Positions 21,163 to 29,089 of a stretch of DNA of 64,000 nt are shown here, piece by piece. Position numbers and translations under genes: made by a program. The stretch lies in assembly GCF_003633685.1 (NCBI RefSeq), contig NZ_RBKT01000001.1, forward strand, positions 5,456,001 through 5,520,000. The letters are read 5' to 3'. Under the pieces are notes generated by a model. The model worked only from the letters and a program-made list of their open reading frames with translations. It did no database searches and was not told the DNA's origin. The stretch comes from Micromonospora pisi. GTDB lineage: Bacteria > Actinomycetota > Actinomycetes > Mycobacteriales > Micromonosporaceae. Position 1 is the first letter of the stretch. Each line of letters starts with the position of its first letter.

Positions 21163-22283
21163 TGACCGCTGCCGATTACGCCGACCAGCTCAAAGACCTC
21201 GATGCCACGCTCCGCAGCATCGAGGCTGTCCTCGATGTCGACCGGCTGCTCCAGGAGAAGGTCAAGCTCGAAGAGGCGGCCTCCGCACCCGACCTGTGGG
21301 ACGACCAGGCCCGGGCCCAGGAGGTCACCTCTCAGCTCTCCTATGTCAACGGGGAGATCGAGAAGCTGTCGACCCTGCGCAGTCGTCTCGACGACGCCCA
21401 CGTGCTGCTCGAACTCGCCGAGGCCGAGGATGATCCCGGCGTCCTCGGCGAGGTCGAGACCGAGATCGGCGGGCTCGGCAAGGCCATCCAGGAGATGGAG
21501 GTGCGCACCCTCCTCTCCGGTGAGTACGACTCGCGTCAGGCGCTGGTCGCGATCCGGGCGGGTGCGGGTGGCGTGGACGCCGCCGACTTCGCCGAGATGC
21601 TGCTCCGGATGTACCTGCGCTGGGCGGAGCGGCACGGCTACCCGACCGAGGTCTACGAGACCTCGTACGCCGAGGAGGCGGGGCTGAAGTCGGCCACCTT
21701 CGCGGTCAAGGTCCCGTACGCGTACGGCACTCTCAGTGTTGAGTCGGGCACTCACCGGTTGGTCCGGATCAGCCCGTTCGACAACCAGGGACGGCGGCAG
21801 ACCAGCTTCGCCGGGGTCGAGGTGCTGCCGGTGACCGAGCAGACCGACCACATCGACATCGCTGAGAACGAGATCCGGGTGGACGTCTACCGCTCGTCCG
21901 GGCCAGGTGGACAGAGCGTTAACACGACCGACTCTGCGGTGCGGATCACACACATCCCCACCGGCATCGTGGTCACCTGCCAGAACGAGAAGTCCCAACT
22001 GCAGAACAAGGCCTCCGCGATGCGGGTGTTGCAGGCCCGTCTGCTGGAGCGCAAGCGCCAGGAGGAGCAGGCCCGGCTGGCCGGCCTGAAGACCGACGCG
22101 GCCGGCTCGTGGGGCGACCAGATGCGCTCCTACGTGCTGCATCCTTATCAGATGGTGAAGGATTTGCGAACTGAGCAGGAGACCGGCAATCCGGCCGCGA
22201 TCTTCGACGGTGAGCTGGACACCTTCATCGAAGCCGGGATCCGTTGGCGCAAGCAGCGTCAACTGGCGGGCGAGGCGGCCTGA
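21162..22283 (+). CDS. prfB: Peptide chain release factor 2
   Basis: Terminates translation at UGA and UAA. It shows the stop-codon-recognition tripeptide SPF (in [12 protein letters not shown]) and the peptidyl-transferase motif GGQ ([20 protein letters not shown]). The reading frame is continuous from the GTG at 21162, so the programmed +1 frameshift that autoregulates many bacterial prfB genes is absent. Length 373 aa is normal. Followed by ftsE, ftsX, smpB and ssrA, a conserved actinobacterial arrangement. Confidence 0.96.
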   Translation: MTAADYADQLKDLDATLRSIEAVLDVDRLLQEKVKLEEAASAPDLWDDQARAQEVTSQLSYVNGEIEKLSTLRSRLDDAHVLLELAEAEDDPGVLGEVETEIGGLGKAIQEMEVRTLLSGEYDSRQALVAIRAGAGGVDAADFAEMLLRMYLRWAERHGYPTEVYETSYAEEAGLKSATFAVKVPYAYGTLSVESGTHRLVRISPFDNQGRRQTSFAGVEVLPVTEQTDHIDIAENEIRVDVYRSSGPGGQSVNTTDSAVRITHIPTGIVVTCQNEKSQLQNKASAMRVLQARLLERKRQEEQARLAGLKTDAAGSWGDQMRSYVLHPYQMVKDLRTEQETGNPAAIFDGELDTFIEAGIRWRKQRQLAGEAA

Positions 22284-22366
22284 TCGACGGCCCGCCGAGG
22301 TGTCGACGGCACCGAAGGCGGGCCACTCCTTTCCGACATTGCGGGTCAGTTGGGGGCCCGTAGGGC

Positions 22367-22394
22367 TTGGACTTTTCGTTACACCGCGTAGACT
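22367..22394 (+). promoter_or_regulatory. Promoter of ftsE (leaderless)
   Basis: TTGGAC at 22367-22372 and TAGACT at 22389-22394 are separated by 16 bases. The -10 ends 8 bases before the ftsE GTG at 22403, and no ribosome binding site precedes that codon, so the transcript is probably leaderless. Confidence 0.6.
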
Positions 22395-22402
22395 CACCAC
22401 CC

Positions 22403-23083
22403 GTGATTCAGCTTGAGCAAGTGACGAAGACGTACCCGAAGGCGTCCCGGCCATCGCTCGATGAGGTGTCGGTCTCGATCGAGAAGGGTGAGTTCGTCTT
22501 CTTCATCGGTCCCTCAGGATCCGGCAAGTCGACGATCATCAAGCTGCTGCTGCACGAGGTGACTCCCAGTAAGGGCAAGGTCGTGGTCAACGGCCGCGAC
22601 GTCACCGGAATGCGCTCCTGGAAGATCCCGAACTTCCGACGCTCGATCGGCTGTGTCTTCCAGGACTTCCGGCTGCTGCCCAACCGCACCGCGTACGAGA
22701 ACGTGGCCTTCGCCCTCGAGGTGATCGGCAAGACCAAGGCGGTCGCCCGCCGGGTCGTACCCGAGGTGCTGGAGCTGGTCGGCCTCGGTGGCAAGGAGCA
22801 CCGCTACCCGCACGAGCTTTCCGGCGGTGAGCAGCAGCGCGTCGCGGTGGCCCGGGCATTCGTGAACCGGCCACTGATCCTGCTCGCGGACGAGCCCACC
22901 GGAAACCTGGACCCGGACACGTCAATCGAGATCATGCGGCTGCTGGACCGGATCAACCGCACCGGTACCACGGTCGTGATGGTCACCCACGACTCCAACA
23001 TCGTCAACCAGATGCGCCGACGCGTCATCGAGATCGAGAGTGGTCGCATCGTGCGCGACCAGGCCCGTGGCGTCTACGGCTGA
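22403..23083 (+). CDS. ftsE: FtsE, cell-division ABC-type ATPase
   Basis: ATPase of the FtsEX complex, which controls septal peptidoglycan hydrolases. Walker [12 protein letters not shown] (about residue 34), Q-loop in [21 protein letters not shown] signature [14 protein letters not shown], Walker [14 protein letters not shown] and the switch His in VTHDSNIV are all present. The GTG at 22403 ([13 protein letters not shown]) is the family start. The next gene is ftsX, 78 bases on. Confidence 0.96.
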   Translation: MIQLEQVTKTYPKASRPSLDEVSVSIEKGEFVFFIGPSGSGKSTIIKLLLHEVTPSKGKVVVNGRDVTGMRSWKIPNFRRSIGCVFQDFRLLPNRTAYENVAFALEVIGKTKAVARRVVPEVLELVGLGGKEHRYPHELSGGEQQRVAVARAFVNRPLILLADEPTGNLDPDTSIEIMRLLDRINRTGTTVVMVTHDSNIVNQMRRRVIEIESGRIVRDQARGVYG

Positions 23084-23161
23084 GCCGCGACGCTCGGACG
23101 GCCGACCCGGCCCTGACCTGACGACGAACGACCCTCTGCGGAGATCCGGAAGGAACCCCCG

Positions 23162-24037
23162 ATGCGCGTGAAATACGTCCTGTCCGAGGTGTTGGTCGGA
23201 CTGTGGCGCAACGTGACGATGACCATCGCGATGATCATTACGATGGCCGTGTCGTTGACCATGCTGGGTGCCAGCGGCCTGATGTACCTCCAGGTCGACA
23301 CGATGAAGAAGTTCTACTACGACAAGATCGAAGTCGCGATCTTCCTGAAGGTCGACGTCCCCGAGGAACAGCGGGACGGGATCAAGGGCGAACTTGAGAC
23401 CGATCCGCTGGTCGACAGCGTCATTTTCGAGTCCGGCGAGGACGCGTACAACAAGTTCAAGCTCATGTTCGCGGACGCGCCCGATCTGGTGAACGCGGTG
23501 AAGCCGGAGCAGCTTCCCGAGTCGTTCCGGGTGAAGTTGAAGAACCCCGAGGAATACCAGGCGGTCTACGACAAGTACAAGGACACCGAGGGGGTCGACG
23601 AGATCGTCGACCAGCGGCGACTCCTGGACAAGATTTTCAACATCCTCAGTGCGGTGCAGAAGATGGGCCTGGTGGCCGCCTCGATCATGGCCATCGCCGC
23701 ACTGCTCCTGGTCGGTAACACGATCCAGGTCGCCGCGTACAGCAAGCGGCGTGAGGTCGCGGTCATGAAACTCGTCGGTGCCTCCAACTGGTTCATCCAG
23801 GCACCATTCGTGCTCGAGGCGGTGGTGGCCGGTCTCATCGGTTCCCTCATCGGCTTCGGTGCCCTGGTGCTGGGCAAGGTCTTCCTGCTGGACGGGTCGC
23901 TACACGACCTGACCGACCTGCTCACCCCGATCGAGTGGAGCCGGGTTCTGCTCATGCTCCCGCTGATGGCCGGTGTCGGCAGCCTGGTCAGCGCGGTCAC
24001 CGCCTGGGTCACCCTCCGCTTCTACCTGCGGGTCTAG
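23162..24037 (+). CDS. ftsX: FtsX, cell-division membrane protein
   Basis: Membrane partner of FtsE. One N-terminal transmembrane helix (about residues 20-45) is followed by an extracytoplasmic loop (about 50-165) that contacts peptidoglycan hydrolase regulators. Three further helices (about 170-195, 220-245, 265-288) match the FtsX/permease topology. ATG start with a GGAAGGA binding site at 23147-23153. Confidence 0.95.
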   Translation: MRVKYVLSEVLVGLWRNVTMTIAMIITMAVSLTMLGASGLMYLQVDTMKKFYYDKIEVAIFLKVDVPEEQRDGIKGELETDPLVDSVIFESGEDAYNKFKLMFADAPDLVNAVKPEQLPESFRVKLKNPEEYQAVYDKYKDTEGVDEIVDQRRLLDKIFNILSAVQKMGLVAASIMAIAALLLVGNTIQVAAYSKRREVAVMKLVGASNWFIQAPFVLEAVVAGLIGSLIGFGALVLGKVFLLDGSLHDLTDLLTPIEWSRVLLMLPLMAGVGSLVSAVTAWVTLRFYLRV

Positions 24038-24076
24038 CTTCCCGTACGGGGATTGACCCGACATAACGGATATCCG

Positions 24077-24131
24077 CGCCACAAGGGCTCCTGGTTGTGC
24101 GAAAAGCGCTAACCGGGGGCCCTTTGTGGCG
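24077..24131. other. 20-bp hairpin between ftsX and smpB
   Basis: The sequence from 24077 to 24096 pairs with 24111-24131 through 20 base pairs, counting two G-U pairs, with one bulged U and a 14-base loop. There is no U tract. It could end the ftsEX transcript or fold as part of a transcript that reads into smpB. TAGCAT at 24136-24141 just after it may be the smpB -10. Confidence 0.65.
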
Positions 24132-24199
24132 AGGTAGCATTGCGCGGCCGTCAACGCCGAACGGGCGGTCGTCGACAGGAACGGAAAGGGGTGGCGCGG

Positions 24200-24676
24200 A
24201 TGCCACGGGAGAAGGGGCGCAAGGTCGTCGCCTCCAACCGGAAGGCGCGCCACGACTATGCCATCCTCGACACGTACGAGGCGGGCATGGCGCTGACCGG
24301 CACGGAGGTCAAGTCGCTGCGGGCCGGTCGGGCCTCGCTGGTCGACGCGTTCGCCCAGGAGCGCAGCGGTGAGCTCTACCTCCACGGCATGCACATTCCC
24401 GAGTACGCCCAGGGCACCTGGACCAACCACGAGCCACGCCGCACCCGGAAGCTGCTGCTCAACCGGATCGAGATCAACCGGCTGCTCGGCAAGCTCAAGG
24501 AGAGCGGCCTGACCCTGGTCCCGCTCTCGGTCTACTTCTCCGACGGCTGGGCAAAGGTGGAGATCGGCCTCGCCCGGGGTAAGAAGTCCTACGACAAGCG
24601 CCAGGACCTCGCCAAGCGCGACGCCGACCGGGAGATCCAGCGGGTCGCCGGCCGGCGCGGCAAGGGCATGGACTGA
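24200..24676 (+). CDS. smpB: SmpB, tmRNA-binding protein
   Basis: Binds tmRNA and brings it to stalled ribosomes in trans-translation. The OB-fold core shows [28 protein letters not shown] and [11 protein letters not shown], and the basic C-terminal tail ([21 protein letters not shown]) is intact. The ATG at 24200 has GGAAAGGGG upstream and gives the usual 158-residue protein. Its RNA partner ssrA begins about 110 bases downstream. Confidence 0.96.
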   Translation: MPREKGRKVVASNRKARHDYAILDTYEAGMALTGTEVKSLRAGRASLVDAFAQERSGELYLHGMHIPEYAQGTWTNHEPRRTRKLLLNRIEINRLLGKLKESGLTLVPLSVYFSDGWAKVEIGLARGKKSYDKRQDLAKRDADREIQRVAGRRGKGMD

Positions 24677-24784
24677 CCCTGTACGGCGTTGACCAGGCAG
24701 GACGCGCCGGACCGGTATCCGGAATGAACTCGGTGGCGCGAGGCGTTAAGGTTGGTGAGGTCGCCACACCGGCGGCACTGTCCA

Positions 24785-25157
24785 GGGGGTGACTGGTTTC
24801 GACTTCGTACGCTGCGTCAGGGGAAGCGAGCCGAGGAAGCCGACGTCGTCTCGAGAATCGGTCGTCGGAAACCAATAAGCGCCAAGCAAAATCGCGCTGA
24901 CTTCGCTCTCGCCGCCTGAGGCGAGTAGCAAGTCTGTCGGCCTGGGAGTGCCTTCGTCCCAGTCTGCCGGCATCAGCTAGAAGGCTGGCCAATCGAACCC
25001 GGTCGCGGGGTTCGTGCGGCGAGATTAATCAGCGACTGGGCCCGTCACACCAACTCGCTCGCGTGATCGGTGGGGCCGAGTAGAGGCATAGCGAGCTGCG
25101 CTCGGAGAAGTCCTGACAATCCGACGAAGGACCCGGGTTCGATTCCCGGCACCTCCA
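24785..25157 (+). ncRNA. ssrA: Transfer-messenger RNA (tmRNA)
   Basis: The 5' end GGGGGTGACTGGTTTCGAC and the 3' T-arm GGGTTCGATTCCCGGCACCTCC define the tRNA-like domain. GGGGGTG (24785-24791) pairs with CACCTCC (25150-25156), with discriminator A at 25157; the terminal CCA is not encoded. The tag reading frame starts at the GCC resume codon (24881) and gives AKQNRADFALAA, ending at TGA 24917-24919. The hydrophobic ALAA end is a normal protease signal. Confidence 0.95.
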
Positions 25158-25360
25158 CTCAAGGGCCTGCGCCCCGGTCTCCGGACCGGGGCGCAGCGCT
25201 GTTTCCGGGGTCAGAACAGCCCCCTCCCGGCGCCGTGGAACACGCCTTTGCACCACCACCGGACGGGACGAGACAAATCAGCACGCTCCGGGGCTGGACA
25301 GGGGCGGGGCGCTGGACTCACCATCAGCTCACAGGCGGTAGGCGCTCAAGGAGGTGCGTC

Positions 25361-25840
25361 ATGGTGACCGGCCCGATCCATCACCCGGTTGCGGTGTCCC
25401 CGATCGAGGAGCCGGCCGTTCTGCGGGCGGCCCGGCGACACCGGATCCGGCTGCTCCGAGAGATCCACTCCTTCGAACAGGCACTGGCCAGCCCGGCCGG
25501 CGACCCCGAGTGGCGGCCACGGGTCACCCTCCGGTTGAGCGGGCTGCGCGGCGAGTTCGCCGAGCACATGCGACTGACCGAGGGACGCGACGGGCTCTAC
25601 ACCGAGCTGCTCGACCGGGCACCCCGGCTGGCCCGTACCGTTCATGTGCTGCTGCGGGAGCATGCCGCGGTGGCGGCCGTACTCTCCGCGTTGCAGCGCC
25701 GGGCCGAACTGCCCGAGGCGACCACCGAGGAACTTCGTAGCTGGGCCAGTGACCTGCTGCGCGAACTCTCCCGCCACCGGCAGCGCGGCGCCGACCTGAT
25801 CTACCGGGCGTACGGCACCGACATCGGCCGCCCGGCCTGA
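25361..25840 (+). CDS. Hemerythrin-like (HHE) domain protein
   Basis: A 159-residue helical protein. His residues fall at hemerythrin-like spacing (RHRIRLLREIHSFEQAL, EFAEHMRLTEG, VLLREHAAVA, LSRHRQRGADLIY), suggesting a di-iron or similar cation site in a four-helix bundle. The ATG at 25361 has an AGGAGG-type site (25349-25354) 6 bases upstream and is much better than upstream alternatives, which run into the tmRNA. The role (oxygen, NO or redox sensing) is unknown, and the assignment rests on pattern only. Confidence 0.65.
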   Translation: MVTGPIHHPVAVSPIEEPAVLRAARRHRIRLLREIHSFEQALASPAGDPEWRPRVTLRLSGLRGEFAEHMRLTEGRDGLYTELLDRAPRLARTVHVLLREHAAVAAVLSALQRRAELPEATTEELRSWASDLLRELSRHRQRGADLIYRAYGTDIGRPA

Positions 25841-25916
25841 CCCGGCGCCGCGATCGGGGCGGCTGCGATCTGGCGGCTGTAGGGAACCCGACACCGGCGC
25901 GGAACGTCTGATCGAC

Positions 25917-26867
25917 ATGCGACGTTCTCCCGCCCCGCTGGGCCTAGCGATGTTGATGATCCTCGCCGCCTGCGCGCAGCCCAACGGGGCAACCGGGCCG
26001 GCCGACGGACCCGACCGTCGGGAGGAGGCGTTCCAGCAGCGCGCGACCTCGGTCGCGCAGGCGTGGCAGACCGCCTCCGGACCCGACTGGCGCACCGGGT
26101 ACATCCCGTTGCAGGACCCGACCGTGGTGCCCGCCGAGGCGACCTTCAGCGAGGACACCAAGCAGGCGTTCCTGGCCGGCTGGTACCGCGAGCCGGCGTC
26201 GATACCGCCCGCCGCCCCGTCACACGGCACGATCACCTTCCCGGACGGCACCCTCACCGTGCCACTGGTGAGCGCGGGCGAGGCGTACCGCCAACTCGAC
26301 CAGGGCGACCCGCCGCCGTGCCCCGGCCGACCGGCGCAGCCGCCGCCGAGCCCGACCGGAACCGGGCCGGACGGTTCGGTCAGCGGGCCGGGCATGACCG
26401 CCTGCGTCCCGCTCACCGTCACCGGGATCGAACTGGGCACCACCACGATCCGTACCAGCCGGGGCGAGGCGACCGTGCCGGCGTGGCTCTTCAGCGTCGA
26501 CGAACTGGCCGCCAAGGTCGCCCGGGTCGCCGTCGCCGCCAGCGCCACCCGGACCCCACCCGAGCCGCCGACACCGGGTGGCACCCTGACCGAAGGGCTG
26601 GTCGGCGCGCAGGACCTGGTGGCGGTGGACGGAGCGCAGCTCACCTACCGTCTCGGCGTCGGCGCATGCGACACCGAGGTCACCCCACTCGTACGCGAGC
26701 AGGACGACCTCGTCGTGGTCGGCGGTACGGCCGTACGTAGCGACGGCATCTGCACCGACCAACTGCTCCTGCAACCGGTGACGGTGACCCTGGACGGGCC
26801 ACTCGGCGCCCGTACCGTGCTCGACGCCGCCTCCGGTCGGCCCCTGATCCTGACCGCGGCCCGCTGA
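25917..26867 (+). CDS. Putative lipoprotein of unknown function
   Basis: A signal peptide with lipobox LAAC at about residues 16-19 predicts a lipid-anchored exported protein. The mature part (about 295 residues) is rich in Pro, Thr and acidic residues. It has two regions with repeated TFPDGTLTVPLVS and TSRGEATVPAWLFS-like strands, suggesting a beta-rich fold. No family recognised. It is convergent with the phosphorylase gene, with a strong shared hairpin between them. Confidence 0.7.
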   Translation: MRRSPAPLGLAMLMILAACAQPNGATGPADGPDRREEAFQQRATSVAQAWQTASGPDWRTGYIPLQDPTVVPAEATFSEDTKQAFLAGWYREPASIPPAAPSHGTITFPDGTLTVPLVSAGEAYRQLDQGDPPPCPGRPAQPPPSPTGTGPDGSVSGPGMTACVPLTVTGIELGTTTIRTSRGEATVPAWLFSVDELAAKVARVAVAASATRTPPEPPTPGGTLTEGLVGAQDLVAVDGAQLTYRLGVGACDTEVTPLVREQDDLVVVGGTAVRSDGICTDQLLLQPVTVTLDGPLGARTVLDAASGRPLILTAAR

Positions 26868-26908
26868 TCGGCGGCGGCGTGCCGGACAGCCGCGCCCCGC
26901 GCGGCGCG

Positions 26909-26950
26909 CCCTGATCCGCCGGTGGTCTCCCTGCCACCGGCGGATCAGGG
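26909..26950. terminator. 17-bp perfect hairpin, bidirectional terminator
   Basis: CCCTGATCCGCCGGTGG (26909-26925) pairs exactly with 26934-26950 around the 8-base loop TCTCCCTG. It lies between the convergent lipoprotein and phosphorylase genes. Confidence 0.8.
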
Positions 26951-26990
26951 TCGTCCGTCCGGCGCCGTAGCTCGACCTCGGACGGACGAC

Positions 26991-27800
26991 TCAGGGCAGT
27001 TCGATCGGGAGGGTGATCCCGTCCAGGCTCCGCGGGCACGGGCAGGAACGTTCGAGGGGGAGCGCGGCGACCGCGTCGAGCAGCAGTTCGCGTAGCCGGG
27101 CGGTGTTCTCACCGAAGACCCGGAACACCTCCTCCTGGGTCACCCCGGCGCCGCCCTCCACCCCGGCATCCAGATCCGTGACCAGGGCGATCGAGGTGTA
27201 GCAGAGGGCCAGCTCACGGGCGAGGACCGCCTCCGGATGCCCGGTCATGTTGATCACCGAACCGCCGATGCCGGCGAACCACCGCGACTCCGCACGGGTG
27301 GAGAAACGCGGCCCCTCGACCACGACCATGGTCCCGCCGTCGTACGCGTCGACACCCCGCCGGGTCGCCGACGAGAGCACCGCGCGTCGGCCGTCCGGAC
27401 AGTACGGGTCGGCGAACGAGACGTGCACCGCACCGGTGTCGTAGTAGGTCTGCTCCCGTCCAGCGGTCCGGTCGATCAGCTGATCCGGCACCACGAACGC
27501 ACCCGGTCCCAGTTCCGGCCGCAGCCCACCGACCGCGCACGGGGCGAGGACCTGCCGTACGCCGAGAGCGCGTAGCGCCCACAGGTTCGCCCGGTACGGA
27601 ATGCGGTGCGGCGGGTGGCGATGATCACGCCCGTGGCGGGGCAGGAAGGCGACCGCCCGGCCGGCGACCTCGGCGACCGTGACCGGGTCGGACGGGTCCC
27701 CGTACGGGGTCCGGACAGTGTGTTCGGTGCCCCCGGCCAGCAGCGCGTACAGGCCGGAGCCTCCGATGACGGCGATCTCTGCGTACGGAGCCACGGGCAT
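26991..27800 (-). CDS. MTA/MTI-type purine nucleoside phosphorylase
   Basis: Cleaves 5'-methylthioadenosine or 5'-methylthioinosine, the by-product of polyamine and other SAM-consuming pathways, to base and methylthioribose-1-phosphate. The phosphate-binding start IAVIGGSGLYALL, the RHGRDHRHPPHRIPYRANLWAL segment and VINMTGHPEAVLARELALCY are family signatures of PNP/MTAP phosphorylases. The ATG at 27800 has an AGGG site; an upstream in-frame Met at 27869 lacks support. Base specificity cannot be settled by eye. Confidence 0.88.
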   Translation of the reverse strand: MPVAPYAEIAVIGGSGLYALLAGGTEHTVRTPYGDPSDPVTVAEVAGRAVAFLPRHGRDHRHPPHRIPYRANLWALRALGVRQVLAPCAVGGLRPELGPGAFVVPDQLIDRTAGREQTYYDTGAVHVSFADPYCPDGRRAVLSSATRRGVDAYDGGTMVVVEGPRFSTRAESRWFAGIGGSVINMTGHPEAVLARELALCYTSIALVTDLDAGVEGGAGVTQEEVFRVFGENTARLRELLLDAVAALPLERSCPCPRSLDGITLPIELP

Positions 27801-28090
27801 CACCCTGCCACCCACGGACAGGCTGTGCGACAACGCGGCGCCGGAGGTTGGCGTCGTGATCCGGTTCACGCAGGCAACCCCGCCGGATGCCCAGTCGTCA
27901 CTGGCCGTCCAGACCTTAGCCAGCGACAGTCATGCAAGCTATGGTGCGAGGCATGGCGTTGACTGCGCGCATGGTCGCGTTTGATGGTGTGGATCCGGTT
28001 TGGCCTGCCCTGGCCGGCCTCTCTCGTGACTGCGTTCCCGAGTAGCAGATGTCCGTACAAGGTGAGGGCCAGGCGATCGGGGGACGGGCC

Positions 28091-28645
28091 ATGGCGTCGA
28101 TGACCGGGCAACTGCTGGTCGCGACCCCGTCCCTGAAAGACCCCAATTTCGACCGTACGGTGGTGCTGCTGGTCGCGCACGAGCCCGGCGGTGCCCTCGG
28201 TGTGGTGCTCAACCGGGCCACCGAGGTACCGGTCGCCGACGTGCTCGGCGCCTGGGGCAGCCTGGCCGGCGAACCGGCGGTGCTCTTCGAGGGTGGGCCG
28301 GTGCAGCCCGAGTCGGCGATCTGCCTGGCCCGGATGCGGACCCCGGTACGCCGGGTGAAGGGATTTCACCAGGTCTCCGGCGCGGTCGGCACGGTTGATC
28401 TCTCGGTCGACCCGGAGCGGCTCGGTGAGGCGATCTCCGGGATCAGGGTCTTCGCCGGCTACTCCGGCTGGTCGCCGGGGCAGTTGGAGGCGGAGATCGA
28501 GAGCGGCTCGTGGTTCGTTCTCGACGCGTTGCCCGGTGACGCCTTCGTCGACCGGCCGGACGACCTGTGGCCGATGGTGCTTCGGCGCCAGGGCGGCATG
28601 ATGGCGGCGGTGGCGCACTTCCCGCCGGATGTGGCGCTGAATTAG
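28091..28645 (+). CDS. YqgE/AlgH-family protein
   Basis: Small conserved protein of unknown biochemical role. Typical features are the N-terminal GQLLVATPSLKDPNFDRTVVLL, the LGVVLNR motif, the FEGGPVQPES motif and the late RVFAGYSGWSPGQLEAEI segment. The ATG at 28091 is chosen because GGGGGAC lies 6 bases upstream; an in-frame ATG at 28049 would add 14 residues. Length 184 aa fits the family. Confidence 0.88.
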   Translation: MASMTGQLLVATPSLKDPNFDRTVVLLVAHEPGGALGVVLNRATEVPVADVLGAWGSLAGEPAVLFEGGPVQPESAICLARMRTPVRRVKGFHQVSGAVGTVDLSVDPERLGEAISGIRVFAGYSGWSPGQLEAEIESGSWFVLDALPGDAFVDRPDDLWPMVLRRQGGMMAAVAHFPPDVALN

Positions 28646-28745
28646 CCGGCGGGGCCGGGTGTCCCGACCCGCCCCCCTCCGAGATGACCAGTCGACCGGG
28701 GATGTGTACTATTCACGAGTGCCCGGGCGACCGGGACGAAAGCAA

Positions 28746-28818
28746 GGGGCCGTGGCGCAGCTGGTAGCGCACCACACTGGCAGTGTGGGGGTCAGGGGTT
28801 CGAGTCCCCTCGGCTCCA
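28746..28818 (+). tRNA. tRNA-Ala (anticodon GGC)
   Basis: Acceptor GGGGCCG (28746-28752) pairs with CGGCTCC (28811-28817). The anticodon loop CTGGCAG reads GGC, the T-arm is AGGGG-TTCGAGT-CCCCT, and the discriminator is A28818. A complete CCA is not encoded. It is the last core feature before an accessory segment. Confidence 0.95.
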
Positions 28819-28828
28819 CCCTTGGACT

Positions 28829-28875
28829 GCGGGCCAGCAGTTTGGTTGATGATGTTAACCAAACTGCTGGCCCGC
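28829..28875. terminator. 19-bp palindrome directly after tRNA-Ala
   Basis: GCGGGCCAGCAGTTTGGTT (28829-28847) is followed by a 9-base loop and its exact reverse complement (28857-28875). It probably terminates the tRNA transcript. It resembles the palindrome at 33532-33572. The remainder of the gap up to 29089 has no recognised gene. Confidence 0.7.
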
Positions 28876-29089
28876 GGCATATCGCAGCTTCTCGCAGGGT
28901 GTGCCGGGTCGGGTGGTCGTCCTGATCGATGTCGATCGCGGATCTTAAATATTCGCTTGAGGGCGGCTGTTCGGAGTCGTCAGGTCAAGCCCTCCGTCTC
29001 GCGCCCGGCCCGTGCCGTGCTCAAGGTTGCCAGGCCAGCTCGGCTAGCCTTCGGTGCGGTGGTTGGTGCGCAGCAGGGAGGCGGCGACC

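Noticed and set aside
21162-22283. Programmed frameshift in prfB
   Set aside because: The reading frame is continuous through the usual frameshift region; no in-frame TGA is present.
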